A stretch of DNA of 64,000 bases, from the NCBI GenBank assembly GCA_930633525.1, contig CAKNFP010000002.1:1550001-1614000 (forward strand), in the 5' to 3' direction. Origin of the DNA: Hyphomicrobiales bacterium. Lineage in GTDB: Bacteria; Pseudomonadota; Alphaproteobacteria; Rhizobiales; Beijerinckiaceae. A program made the position numbers and the translations under genes. Positions within the stretch are counted from its first letter, which is position 1. Each line of letters begins with the position of its first letter. The notes under the pieces are model-generated. The model searched no databases. It was not told the DNA's origin and saw only the letters and a list, made by a program, of their open reading frames with translations. Shown piece after piece: positions 25,793 to 34,618 of the stretch.

Positions 25793-28072
25793 GTGTGGAG
25801 TGTCGGTATCTTACATAGGCGCTTTCTTTCTTTTGAATATTTTCAAAGTGTGCTTGCACTCCGCAATTCTGCGGGGCTTGTCCCCTCCAAGATCCGCTTC
25901 TTTCTGCTGACTACGACTGTTCTCGGCGTCGCGACGGTTGTCTTTGGTCCATCCGCCCTTGCGCAGGACGCCGCTTCTGGCCACATCCAGCTCGATCCGC
26001 TCATCGTAGAGGGCGACAGGCTCGGCTCCGACGCCGGCATCGTCGCCTTGCGGAACAGGAGCGCCTCCAAGACGGACACGCCGCTTGTCGAAATCCCCCA
26101 GGCGGTCAGCGTCGTGACCCGCAAGCAGATGGATGCGCAGGGTGCCGAAACGGTATCGCAGGCACTCCGCTACACGCCCGGCGTCCTTTCGGAGTCCAAC
26201 GGCTACGACATCCGCTACGACTGGATCTATATCCGTGGGTTCAACACCTACGGCACGATGTGGCTCGACGGCCTGGTGCTCCCCGGCGATCCCAATAACT
26301 ATGCAACACCGGGCATCAATCCCTATGCGCTGGAGCGCATCGAGGTCATCAAGGGGCCTGCGTCGGTCTTGTATGGCCGCGCGATTCCTGGCGGGCTCAT
26401 CAACCAGGTGGGCAAGCGCCCGCGGGCCACGCCGCACCGGGAAGTCATGTTCACCGCGTCAGGTTTCGGGGGCGCGCAGGCCTCGTTTGACTTCACCGGC
26501 CCGGTGACGAAGGACGGCACGCTGCGGTATCGCCTCATCGGCCAGGCGCGCAACATGAACACCCAGATCGATATGGAGCGGGACAAGCAGTTCATGCTGG
26601 CGCCGAGCCTGACCTGGGCGCCGACCGACGCGACATCGCTTACGCTCTACGGCTATCTCCAGCGCGACCGCCCCAATTTCAACCCCCGCTTCTATCCAGC
26701 CGTGGGCACATTGCTGCCGAACCAATGGGGCCAGATCCCGCGCGATCTCTTCCTCGGCGATCCCGGTGCAAAGAACTTCTCGCGGGACTTCTACGCGGCC
26801 GGCTATGAATTCTCCCACGCGTTCAACGAGACGTGGACGTTTAGGCAAAACTTTCGCTACGGTCGCTCGAGCCAGGACATGTTTCTTGTGCTCGTCAACC
26901 CCGCCTTTGCGTATCAATCGAACGGGCATACGCTCAATCGCGCGTCTGCCGTATCCGACGACTGGTTGACGACGCTGAATATCGACAACCAGCTTCAGGC
27001 GACGTTCAAGTCGGGCGCGTTCCAGCACACGGCCCTTGTCGGATTTGACTATCTCCGCAGCAAATCCAGCACGAACTTTGGCAACACGACCCAGGCCCAA
27101 TTTGTGCCGCCGCTCGATATCCTCAACCCGATCTACGGTGGCAGCATCATCCCGATCCCGGCGTATCAGCGTTCCGCCCTCCAGACTCAAGAGCAGCTCG
27201 GCGTCTATGCGCAGGACCAGATCCGCTATGGCAGCTGGGTCGGCACATTCGGCCTGCGCTATGACGTCTCCGAGATGGACAGCGTCAACCGGCTCGTCGC
27301 GGCATCCCCCACTGTCACGACCAAGGATCAGAAGCTGACGGGCCGTGTAGGCCTCACCTATCTGTTCGACAATGGCGTCGCACCCTATGCCAGCTTCGCC
27401 ACGTCGTTCCTGCCGACGCTCGGCACCGATCGCTTCGGCATGCCATTCAAGGCCCAATATGCCCAGCAATACGAGGTCGGCGTGAAATACGAGCCGCCGG
27501 GCTCGAAGGGCCTCATCACGGTCTCGCTCTATAATCTCACCCTCGACAACGCGCTGACGCCAGACCCGGACAACGCCCTGTTCTCGGTGCAGGGCGGCAA
27601 ACAGAGGGTCCGGGGCGTCGAGGTAGAGGGCAAATATCAACTGACAACGGAAGTTGATGTCCTCGCCGCCTATGCCTACTCCGATTCGGAGATCATGAAA
27701 TCCACACGCGCTGTCGAGCTGGGCCGGGAGATGCTGAGGCTGCCGAAGCACCAGGCGAGCCTCTGGGCGCAATACAGGCCCGGCTATATCCCCGGCTTGG
27801 CGCTCAGCGTCGGTATTCGCGGTCTCTCTTCCTACCAGACGGACAGCACCTATCTGCCGCAACTCAGGATCCCGGGTCGCGCCCTCGTTGATCTTGGCGC
27901 GGAATATGACTTCGAGGCGCTCGGCAACCAGTTCAAAGGCACGAGCCTGCGCGTCAACGTCACCAATCTGTTCGACAAGACCTATCTTTCGCATTGCCTC
28001 AATGCGACGGGTGGCAGTTGCAACTATGGCGCCGGGCGCGCCATTACGGCCGCGCTGAAATACACATGGTAG
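25793..28072 (+). CDS. TonB-dependent siderophore receptor
   Basis: A 759-residue outer-membrane receptor. A GTG start with GGAGAG 6 bases upstream leads an unusually long leader (about 57 residues) whose hydrophobic part ends in SALAQ. The plug domain follows (VEIPQAVSVVTRKQMDAQGA, LRYTPGV, RIEVIKGPASVLYGRAIPGG), then a 22-strand barrel ending in LKYTW with a terminal aromatic residue. These features fit ferric-hydroxamate-type receptors such as FhuA and FoxA. It imports an iron-siderophore complex. The 222-base upstream region showed no clear Fur or Irr box by eye. It overlaps the binding-protein gene by 7 bases. Confidence 0.93.
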   Translation: MWSVGILHRRFLSFEYFQSVLALRNSAGLVPSKIRFFLLTTTVLGVATVVFGPSALAQDAASGHIQLDPLIVEGDRLGSDAGIVALRNRSASKTDTPLVEIPQAVSVVTRKQMDAQGAETVSQALRYTPGVLSESNGYDIRYDWIYIRGFNTYGTMWLDGLVLPGDPNNYATPGINPYALERIEVIKGPASVLYGRAIPGGLINQVGKRPRATPHREVMFTASGFGGAQASFDFTGPVTKDGTLRYRLIGQARNMNTQIDMERDKQFMLAPSLTWAPTDATSLTLYGYLQRDRPNFNPRFYPAVGTLLPNQWGQIPRDLFLGDPGAKNFSRDFYAAGYEFSHAFNETWTFRQNFRYGRSSQDMFLVLVNPAFAYQSNGHTLNRASAVSDDWLTTLNIDNQLQATFKSGAFQHTALVGFDYLRSKSSTNFGNTTQAQFVPPLDILNPIYGGSIIPIPAYQRSALQTQEQLGVYAQDQIRYGSWVGTFGLRYDVSEMDSVNRLVAASPTVTTKDQKLTGRVGLTYLFDNGVAPYASFATSFLPTLGTDRFGMPFKAQYAQQYEVGVKYEPPGSKGLITVSLYNLTLDNALTPDPDNALFSVQGGKQRVRGVEVEGKYQLTTEVDVLAAYAYSDSEIMKSTRAVELGREMLRLPKHQASLWAQYRPGYIPGLALSVGIRGLSSYQTDSTYLPQLRIPGRALVDLGAEYDFEALGNQFKGTSLRVNVTNLFDKTYLSHCLNATGGSCNYGAGRAITAALKYTW

Positions 28073-29241
28073 CGTTCAGAAAACTAAGGCGAGGATACGT
28101 CCCGGCCGCGGCCCGCCACCGGCTCCATGCCCTCGTTCTGCTGTGCTTTGCTGCCTTCGTGCTGGCTGGCCACGCCGACGCGAAAGCCGACATCGTCCTG
28201 CAAGACGCTGCGGGACGCACGGTGCGGTTGAAGGCGCCGGCCCATCGCATTGTTACCAACGAGAGCCTCATCCTGTTATCCCTGGCGCTCATCGATCCTG
28301 ACCCCGTCAGCCGGTTGGCGGGGTGGGCAGGGCCTCAACGCATAGGGGAAGGAATCCTCGACGCGTTTCGCCAGCGCTTTCCGACGATAGACGCAATACC
28401 TGTCGTCGGCGGCGTTTCCCCGTCCAACACATCAGCCGAAGGCATCATCAGCGCCAAGCCCGACCTTTTCCTCATCAATCTGTGGCAGTCGGACTGGACA
28501 GCCGTTGCCGAGCTGGTCGAGGCGGCCGGCATACCAGTTATCTTTTTCGACGGTCCCGCCAATGCCGATCGGCCGGTCGGGGAGGCGACGGCTTTCTCGA
28601 TCGAACTGCTCGGCCGCGCGATCGGACGGGATGACAACGCCAAGGCCTTCGCCGCTTTGGTTCGGTCCCGCTATGCTAATGTCGCCGAACGGCTCGCCAA
28701 GGTTCAAACCCGGCCCAGTGTCCTCGTCGATGCCCACGCCGTTGAGGTGTGCTGTTCCACGCCCGGGGCCGGCAATCGCATGACGCAAATGCTGGATCTC
28801 GCAGGGGCGCACAATATCGCGGCGAGCCTGGTCGCAGGCTACGATGGTGTCCTCAGCCCGGAGTTCGTGCTGGCGCGGAATCCCGACGTCTATATCGCAA
28901 CCGGCGGGCCTCATCTGGCGGGCCAGGGCGGGCTTGTGCTCGGTAGCGGGGTCGGAGTCGAGGCTGCACGCGCGTCCCTGCGGAAGATCGTTGCGGGTTC
29001 GATACGCAACGTCCTGCCGGCGGTGAGGGAGGGACGGGCCTTCGCTGTCTCGCACCAGCTGGCGATCTCGGCCATGAACGTGGTCGTGTTCGAGCTCTTC
29101 GCGAAATGGGCGCACCCCGAAATTTTCAGGGATATCGACCCGCAGAGCACGCTGGATGAGATCAACCGCCGCTTCATGGCCGTCCCGTTGCACGGCGCTT
29201 TCTGGGTCAGCCTGTCCACCAATCCATCAGCCGCTCCCTAA
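28066..29241 (+). CDS. Iron-siderophore ABC transporter binding protein
   Basis: A 391-residue periplasmic protein. After a signal peptide (hydrophobic ALVLLCFAAFVLAG) comes the helical-backbone binding fold of the FhuD/BtuF class (ADIVLQDAAGRTVRLKAPAH, GGVSPSNTSAEGIISAKPDL). A CC pair occurs in VEVCCSTPGAGN near residue 225. The ATG overlaps the receptor stop, so both are cotranslated. It should carry the ferric siderophore from the receptor to an inner-membrane ABC permease, but no such permease or ATPase is in the window. Length is somewhat above FhuD because of the long leader and C-terminal tail. Confidence 0.87.
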   Translation: MVAFRKLRRGYVPAAARHRLHALVLLCFAAFVLAGHADAKADIVLQDAAGRTVRLKAPAHRIVTNESLILLSLALIDPDPVSRLAGWAGPQRIGEGILDAFRQRFPTIDAIPVVGGVSPSNTSAEGIISAKPDLFLINLWQSDWTAVAELVEAAGIPVIFFDGPANADRPVGEATAFSIELLGRAIGRDDNAKAFAALVRSRYANVAERLAKVQTRPSVLVDAHAVEVCCSTPGAGNRMTQMLDLAGAHNIAASLVAGYDGVLSPEFVLARNPDVYIATGGPHLAGQGGLVLGSGVGVEAARASLRKIVAGSIRNVLPAVREGRAFAVSHQLAISAMNVVVFELFAKWAHPEIFRDIDPQSTLDEINRRFMAVPLHGAFWVSLSTNPSAAP

Positions 29242-29391
29242 ATCGGCTTGGAGCGCGCCGGTTGTTGCCTGATGCAACGCGAGCCATCGTTTCACCGCCC
29301 CATTCGACCATCGGATCGTGGATCGGGCCTTCTCATCGACCTGATCCACGGGCAGGCAAGATTTCTGGTTTGAGAGTCCGAAGCCAAGACC

Positions 29392-30471
29392 ATGACGCAA
29401 ACGACACTGTTTCGCGCCCAGACCCAAATCGAACTCTCCGAGCCGGAGGCCATCATTGCTGAGCTCTGCGATCACATGGTGGAGCACGGTGCGGAGGTCG
29501 AGGCGCGTGGCGACGAGCGCATCCTGAATGTCCGCGGCGCTTGCGCTCGGTTCTCGGGGCAGGGGCGCGCCACCGTGGTCGGCCTGTCGGCTCCAAGTCT
29601 CGAAGGGCTCTATTTTCTGCGCATGGCGGTCGCAGCCCATCTCAAGGAGTTCGCCGGCGCGAGCGCCAGGACGATCCTCTGGACGGGCGATGGCGGTGAT
29701 CTCGCACGCCCTCCGAACTTCCGGATCCTGCGCCTCCAGGCCATCCGGGACCTCACGCCGCATATGCGACGTCTCACACTCGCCGGCGACGATGTTGCGC
29801 GCTTCGCGCCTCTGGACGCGCTGCACGTCAACGTCCTTGTGCAACGTCCCGAACTGTCCGAGCCGCAGTGGCCGCGCGTTGGCCCGGATGGGCTGATCGC
29901 ATGGTCCGATCCATCCACGCGGCCGGCATTCCGCAAATACACCATCAGTGCTGTTGACTTGCCGGCAGGGACCGTCGCGATTGATTTTGTCCTGCACCCG
30001 GATGCCGGGCCAGGGGCCGCATTGGCGGAACGTGCCGTGATTGGCGAGGAGGTCGGCACGATTGGCCCGGGCGGCGGCGGTCTCGTCGCGGCGGACTGGT
30101 ATCTCCTTGCCGGAGACGAAACCGCGCTGCCGGCCATCGCGCGGATGCTGGCGCACCTGCCGCCAACCGCAAGAGGCCTTGCCTTCATCGAGGTCGCCGA
30201 TGAGAGGGAAATCCAGCCGCTGGAACACGACACGCAGATTCGTGTCGCCTGGCTGTTCCGCAATGGCGCCATGGCGGGTACCACGCCCCTGCTGATAGAC
30301 GCCGTGGAAGCTGCGGTATTTCCCACCGACGGCAGCCGTGTCTACGTCTGGGTCGGGTGCGAGTTCGATGCCTTCCGGGCCATTCGGACACATCTGCGCG
30401 CAGGGCGCGGACTGCGCAAGGACGAGCATCTCGTGGTCGCCTATTGGCGTCGTGGTGCTATCGGGCCCTGA
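29392..30471 (+). CDS. Siderophore-interacting ferric reductase with DUF2218-like domain
   Basis: A 359-residue cytoplasmic flavoprotein. Residues 1-100 resemble the DUF2218 domain (AELCDHMVEHGAEVEARGDE, AVAAHLKEFAG). The rest is a siderophore-interacting ViuB/FhuF-like reductase: FAD-binding part with FRKYTISAVD near residue 180, then a SIP domain with ADWYLLAGDETALPAI and a C-terminal YVWVGCEFDAFRAIR. It reduces iron to release it from the siderophore. It lies 150 bases after the binding-protein gene and completes the iron locus. The family call is firm; electron donor is NAD(P)H by family precedent. Confidence 0.9.
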   Translation: MTQTTLFRAQTQIELSEPEAIIAELCDHMVEHGAEVEARGDERILNVRGACARFSGQGRATVVGLSAPSLEGLYFLRMAVAAHLKEFAGASARTILWTGDGGDLARPPNFRILRLQAIRDLTPHMRRLTLAGDDVARFAPLDALHVNVLVQRPELSEPQWPRVGPDGLIAWSDPSTRPAFRKYTISAVDLPAGTVAIDFVLHPDAGPGAALAERAVIGEEVGTIGPGGGGLVAADWYLLAGDETALPAIARMLAHLPPTARGLAFIEVADEREIQPLEHDTQIRVAWLFRNGAMAGTTPLLIDAVEAAVFPTDGSRVYVWVGCEFDAFRAIRTHLRAGRGLRKDEHLVVAYWRRGAIGP

Positions 30472-30604
30472 AAAAAGGCCGGTCGCCCGCCCCTTCAGAC
30501 GACGGATCCCGCCGGCGTGCTGAGGTGGCGCTGCCCATGATTTTTGTTTCCTGGCACGGCACTCCGCTGGACAGTGTCCCCGGACAGCAAAAAATAATTC
30601 GGTA

Positions 30605-30648
30605 AATTGGTCTTACCAGTTGACAGTTTGACCGTTCTGCCTCTACTT
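30605..30648 (+). promoter_or_regulatory. Promoter and GntR-type operator of module B
   Basis: The near-palindrome AATTGGTCTTACCAGTT (30605-30621, core TGGT-N3-ACCA) overlaps a consensus -35 box TTGACA (30620-30625). A plausible -10, TCTACT, lies 16 bases on (30642-30647). TGGT-N3-ACCA is the known style of FadR-subfamily GntR operators. The same core occurs at 58508-58518 before the paralogous module D. Confidence 0.65.
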
Positions 30649-30738
30649 GGATCTCGATAACCAGCAAAGATGATGATCCAGGCGTCCGTGACGTCCTGCG
30701 CGATCGCGTGGCTGAAGCCTGGATATGGGGGGACTGCA

Positions 30739-31461
30739 GTGGCGAGAGGTCCATTTGAGGCTGTCAAGCTCGTGAGACCGAAGCGCCTCTATGAGCAGAT
30801 CGCCAGCCAGATCGAGCAGATGATCCGCACAGAAGAACTGCCGGCGGGATCGCGATTGCCGGGGGAGCGCGAATTGGCTGACACGCTTGGCGTCAGCCGC
30901 CCGTCTCTCCGCGAGGCACTTATTGCCTTGGAAACCGCGGGGCTGGTCGAGGTTCGCGGTGGTGGCGGCACCTTTGTCCGCGCAGCGCAATCATCAGCGG
31001 CTATCTTCTCGTTTACTGGAGAGATGGACCTTGGCCCCGGCACTCTTGAGCAATTCGAGGCGCGGCGGGCTATCGAGCCGGCCTGTGCCGAGCTCGCCGC
31101 ATCTTACGCCACCGCTGAGCAGATCAGCGCGCTTGAGGCCTCCTTACGGAGGATGGCGCGGATCATTCGTGCCGGACGCAATCCCTCTGCTGAACACCAG
31201 GCTTTCCACCTGCTGGTCGCGGAAGCGTCTCGAAACTCAATTCTGGCGAGCGCGGTTCGCGAACTGTGGCGCCTGCGCCAGGAGCCGATGTGGAGCATTC
31301 TTCGCCTGCGTGTCGAAAACAGGGAGAGCTACGAACTCGGCCTACAGTTCCGTCGTGAACTGATCGACTGCCTGAAGCGCCATGATAGTGCTGCGGCCAG
31401 GACGGCGGTCGAGGCGCATTTCATGAGACTTGACGAGATGTACTTCGATCGGAAGGTGTAG
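30739..31461 (+). CDS. GntR-family transcriptional regulator, FCD domain (module B)
   Basis: A 240-residue FCD-type regulator. The winged helix includes GSRLPGERELADTLGVSRPS, and the FCD domain includes EHQAFHLLVAEASRNSILAS with the usual metal-site histidine. The GTG at 30739 with GGGGGG upstream is preferred; the frame also opens at an ATG at 30670 without a ribosome site. It leads module B, 38 bases before the binding-protein gene, and has a TGGT-N3-ACCA site at its own promoter, so autorepression relieved by the transported compound is likely. Its closest relative here is at 57499. Confidence 0.88.
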   Translation: MARGPFEAVKLVRPKRLYEQIASQIEQMIRTEELPAGSRLPGERELADTLGVSRPSLREALIALETAGLVEVRGGGGTFVRAAQSSAAIFSFTGEMDLGPGTLEQFEARRAIEPACAELAASYATAEQISALEASLRRMARIIRAGRNPSAEHQAFHLLVAEASRNSILASAVRELWRLRQEPMWSILRLRVENRESYELGLQFRRELIDCLKRHDSAAARTAVEAHFMRLDEMYFDRKV

Positions 31462-31499
31462 ATTCGCTAACACAATAATAAAACCCGGAGGGAGCCAAA

Positions 31500-32798
31500 A
31501 TGAGACGTGTAATCAGCTTATCTGGAATGGCCTGCTTGTGTTTCGTGGGCGCCTTGTCCACGGCGGCCGCCGATACGACGCTTCGCATGTGGACATTCCT
31601 GGATCCTGGGAAGCAGGGCGGTCGAGAGCAGGCGCTGAAGACGATCATCGACGAGTTCGAGGCGGCGAACCCGGGCATCAAGATCAAGGTCGAGCCGCAG
31701 GTCTGGACCACACTCGCCGAGAAATTCGTTCTCGGTAGCAACTCGGGCCAGGCGCCGGACATCAGTTGGGTCAACGCGGAAAATCTCGGCCTGGTCCTGA
31801 GTTCCGACGTGGCTGCGGACCTGAATGCACGCGTTCTGGCCAAATGGAGTCCGGAGCGCAAGAACGACCTGGTCATGCCGAAGGCTTTTGATGCCGTGAC
31901 GGTGGATGGGCAGGTGCTGGCCGTGCCCATCATGGCCACGACCTGGGTGATGATGTATCGCAAAGATCTGTTTGCGAAGGCGGGTATCGACGTCAAATCT
32001 ATCGCCACCTGGGCGGGGGTTACCGAGGCCGCCAAGAAATTGACGAAAGATACCAATGGCGACGGGGTCCCGGATGTCTGGGGTATTGGCCTCGGGCTTG
32101 CCCAGGAGCGCTTCTCGGCGACTCCGGCACCGCTCGCCGCCTATGAAGCCCAGGGTGGATTCTTCGGCAAGGATTGCAAGGCCAACATCGCGGGGAAGGG
32201 CTCGGAACAGGCGGTCGCCCTCCAGGCGAGCTGGATCACGGAGCACAAGGTCGCTCCGCGCGAGGCGTTATCGATGACTTCGGACGATGCCATCGATCAG
32301 TTCTCGGCAGGCCGCTATGCCATGGAAATCGTCGCCAACAGCCGCTTCGAGCAAATCCAGAGAAATGCGGCCGGATGGGACAAGAACGATCTCGGCCAGG
32401 CCCCGATACCTGGCTGGACAAAGGACAAGCCGGGGCCGATGCTGGTCAGCGGCTGGTTCGCGGTTGTCTCCAACAAGTCACCCCATGTGGACATTGCGGC
32501 GAAGTTCGTTGATTTCATGACCAGCCCGGCTGCAATGGCGCTCTGGAACATCCCCGGCGGACAGGTACCGATGATGAAGTCCGTCGCATCGCGGCCCGAG
32601 ATGAATGAAGCCAAGAATGCGCCCTTGAAGGATGTCGCAGGCTTCATGGCGACGGCCGGCGAGTTCCCGCCGGGATTGTGCAACTGGGCGCGGACCTTCG
32701 CCGATTTCAACCTAGCCACCCAGCAGGTCGTGCTCGGGCAGGAAAGTGTGACGCGTGCCGTGGAGCAGGCCGCCAAGGCGACGCAAGACCGCCAGTAG
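31500..32798 (+). CDS. ABC transporter solute-binding protein, family 1 (module B)
   Basis: A 432-residue MalE-type binding protein with signal peptide (cleavage near AAA-DT) and the opening LRMWTFLDPGKQGGREQALK shared with the module D protein at 58605. An EF-hand-like loop, DTNGDGVPDVWG, lies near residue 185, as in several sugar-binding proteins. GGAGGGAG precedes the ATG. It feeds the two permeases and ATPase that follow. The ligand is unknown; carbohydrate-like compounds are typical for this family. Confidence 0.92.
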   Translation: MRRVISLSGMACLCFVGALSTAAADTTLRMWTFLDPGKQGGREQALKTIIDEFEAANPGIKIKVEPQVWTTLAEKFVLGSNSGQAPDISWVNAENLGLVLSSDVAADLNARVLAKWSPERKNDLVMPKAFDAVTVDGQVLAVPIMATTWVMMYRKDLFAKAGIDVKSIATWAGVTEAAKKLTKDTNGDGVPDVWGIGLGLAQERFSATPAPLAAYEAQGGFFGKDCKANIAGKGSEQAVALQASWITEHKVAPREALSMTSDDAIDQFSAGRYAMEIVANSRFEQIQRNAAGWDKNDLGQAPIPGWTKDKPGPMLVSGWFAVVSNKSPHVDIAAKFVDFMTSPAAMALWNIPGGQVPMMKSVASRPEMNEAKNAPLKDVAGFMATAGEFPPGLCNWARTFADFNLATQQVVLGQESVTRAVEQAAKATQDRQ

Positions 32799-32869
32799 AG
32801 CGGCACGAAACACGGGCGGCGACAGCCTATGTCGCGCCCGTATCGCGATATTCAAGTCAGAGGTATTTC

Positions 32870-33736
32870 ATGCGACGCGCCGATTGGCCCGTGGCCTACC
32901 AGATGCTTGTCCCGGCTCTCGTGCTTGAGGGTGCGTTCGTTCTCGCTCCGCTTGCCATCGGATTCTGGTACAGCCTGCACAATGTCCGCTTCTTCCGCAT
33001 CCGCAGCTTCGTGGGGGTCGACAATTACTGGTCGATCGTCACTTCGCCGCTGGTGCTCAACAGTCTCGTGGTCACGGTCGTCTTTTCGGTGGCGGCGCTT
33101 GTCCTGACTTTCGCCATCGGTTTCGGCCTGGCCATATGGCTGCAGCGGGATACGGCCGGGCATGTCGCCATGCGCGCGATCGTGCTTGTGCCTTACATGA
33201 TCGCTATGCTCGTCGGATCGATGCTGCTTAAATGGATCTTTGCGCAGGAATCGGGGCTGACCCCGCTACTGCTCGGACCCTTCGGCTACGGCGACGTCAG
33301 CATCCTGTCCGATCCAAAGACGGCGATGGCGGCGCTCGTCTACAACGCCATGTGGCGTGACAGCGCCTTTGCGATGATCATGCTCCTTGCCGGGCTCAAG
33401 AGCCTGCCGATACAGATTTTCCAGGCAGCGCGGGTCGACGGTGCGAGTCCATTCTATATATTTCGGCGCATAACCCTGCCGCTCCTGCGCATTCCCATAC
33501 TCATCACGCTGGTGCGGTTGTTCATCCACTTCGTCAATACATTGACATTCCCGCTCATCCTGACGGGTGGCGGTCCCGCCAACGCCACGGAAACGGTGGT
33601 GCTGCGCATGTTCCGGCTGGGCTTTCAAGATAATGTCCTGGGGCAGGCCAATGCACTCGCCGTGCTCATCTTCGCCGGCAACATCATTTTGGTTGCCGTC
33701 CTCCTCCTCCTGTTCCGGCAGGCAAAACGCCTCTAG
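32870..33736 (+). CDS. Sugar-type ABC transporter permease, MalF-like (module B)
   Basis: A 288-residue permease with six membrane segments. The start at 32870 has AGAGG 6 bases upstream. Recognisable parts are YQMLVPALVLEGAFVLAPLA at the N-terminus, the EAA-type loop FQAARVDGASPFYIFRRITL near residue 190, and FPLILTGGGPANATET near 235. The paralogue at 59932-60801 shares FPLILTGGGP and LKWIF. It pairs with the next permease to form the channel. Confidence 0.92.
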   Translation: MRRADWPVAYQMLVPALVLEGAFVLAPLAIGFWYSLHNVRFFRIRSFVGVDNYWSIVTSPLVLNSLVVTVVFSVAALVLTFAIGFGLAIWLQRDTAGHVAMRAIVLVPYMIAMLVGSMLLKWIFAQESGLTPLLLGPFGYGDVSILSDPKTAMAALVYNAMWRDSAFAMIMLLAGLKSLPIQIFQAARVDGASPFYIFRRITLPLLRIPILITLVRLFIHFVNTLTFPLILTGGGPANATETVVLRMFRLGFQDNVLGQANALAVLIFAGNIILVAVLLLLFRQAKRL

Positions 33737-33748
33737 GAAACTTGAGCC

Positions 33749-34615
33749 ATGTCCTTTGTTCCTGAAGCCCCCGCGAGCACTGCCTGGCGCAGGCGTGTGA
33801 TGGCGCGACGGCTCGGCCGCCTCGCCGTGAACGGCGCAATCGCCCTGCTCGCGCTGTTCCCGATCCTGTGGGGGCTGTCCTCGTCTCTCAAACCATCCGC
33901 GCAGATTGCCGAATATCCGCCGAGCCTGCTGCCACGCACGGTGACTTTCGAGCATTACCTGCGCGTCTTCAGCGATAACGTCGGCCATTACATCTTCAAC
34001 AGCGCGCTTGTCTCGGCCGGTGCGGTCGCGCTGTGCCTCGTCGTCGGTGCGCTGGGCGGCTATGCCCTGGCCCGCTTCACGTTCCGCGGGCGCGGCGTGA
34101 TGATGGTGATGACCGTCGCCATCATGAGCATCCCCATCGCGTCGCTCCTCGTGCCGACATTCACGACGCTCAGCACGATCGGGTTGATCGATACGCGGCT
34201 GGGACTTATACTTCTTTATGCCGCTTATCAGCTTCCAATCGTCATATGGATGCTGTATGGATACTTCCTGTCGCTGCCTATCGAAATCGAACAGGCAGCA
34301 CGGATCGACGGTTGTTCTCCTTACCGTACGTTGCGCAAGATCGTCCTCCCGCTTTCGCGGCCAGGGCTCGTCGCCGCAGCGCTCTTCGTTCTCGTGTTCT
34401 CATGGAACGACTTCGTCGTGGCCGTGACCATGACCTCGTCCGAGCAGGCCAGGACATTGCCGGTCGCCATCTACTTCTATCTTGGCTTTTACGGCCGCGA
34501 ATGGGGGCCGTTGCTGGCGGCATCGATCATTTCGATCATCCCGATCATCGGCGTCTTCATCGTGCTGCAGCGCTATTTCATGTCCGGCCTCACGGGCGGG
34601 GGAGTCAAGGGTTAG
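33749..34615 (+). CDS. Sugar-type ABC transporter permease, MalG-like (module B)
   Basis: A 288-residue permease starting 12 bases after the previous gene. It shows the MalG pattern: LFPILWGLSSSLKPSAQIAE after the first membrane segment, SVPIASLLVPTF-like SIPIASLLVPTF, the EAA loop EQAARIDGCSPYRTLRKIVL near residue 185, and a QRYFMSGLTGGGVKG end. Very similar to the module D protein at 60798-61634. Inner membrane. Confidence 0.92.
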   Translation: MSFVPEAPASTAWRRRVMARRLGRLAVNGAIALLALFPILWGLSSSLKPSAQIAEYPPSLLPRTVTFEHYLRVFSDNVGHYIFNSALVSAGAVALCLVVGALGGYALARFTFRGRGVMMVMTVAIMSIPIASLLVPTFTTLSTIGLIDTRLGLILLYAAYQLPIVIWMLYGYFLSLPIEIEQAARIDGCSPYRTLRKIVLPLSRPGLVAAALFVLVFSWNDFVVAVTMTSSEQARTLPVAIYFYLGFYGREWGPLLAASIISIIPIIGVFIVLQRYFMSGLTGGGVKG

Positions 34616-34618
34616 GCA

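Noticed and set aside
26459..27994. 511-codon minus-strand frame opposite the TonB-dependent receptor
   Set aside because: The plus strand has plug and barrel motifs over its whole length; the antisense frame has none.
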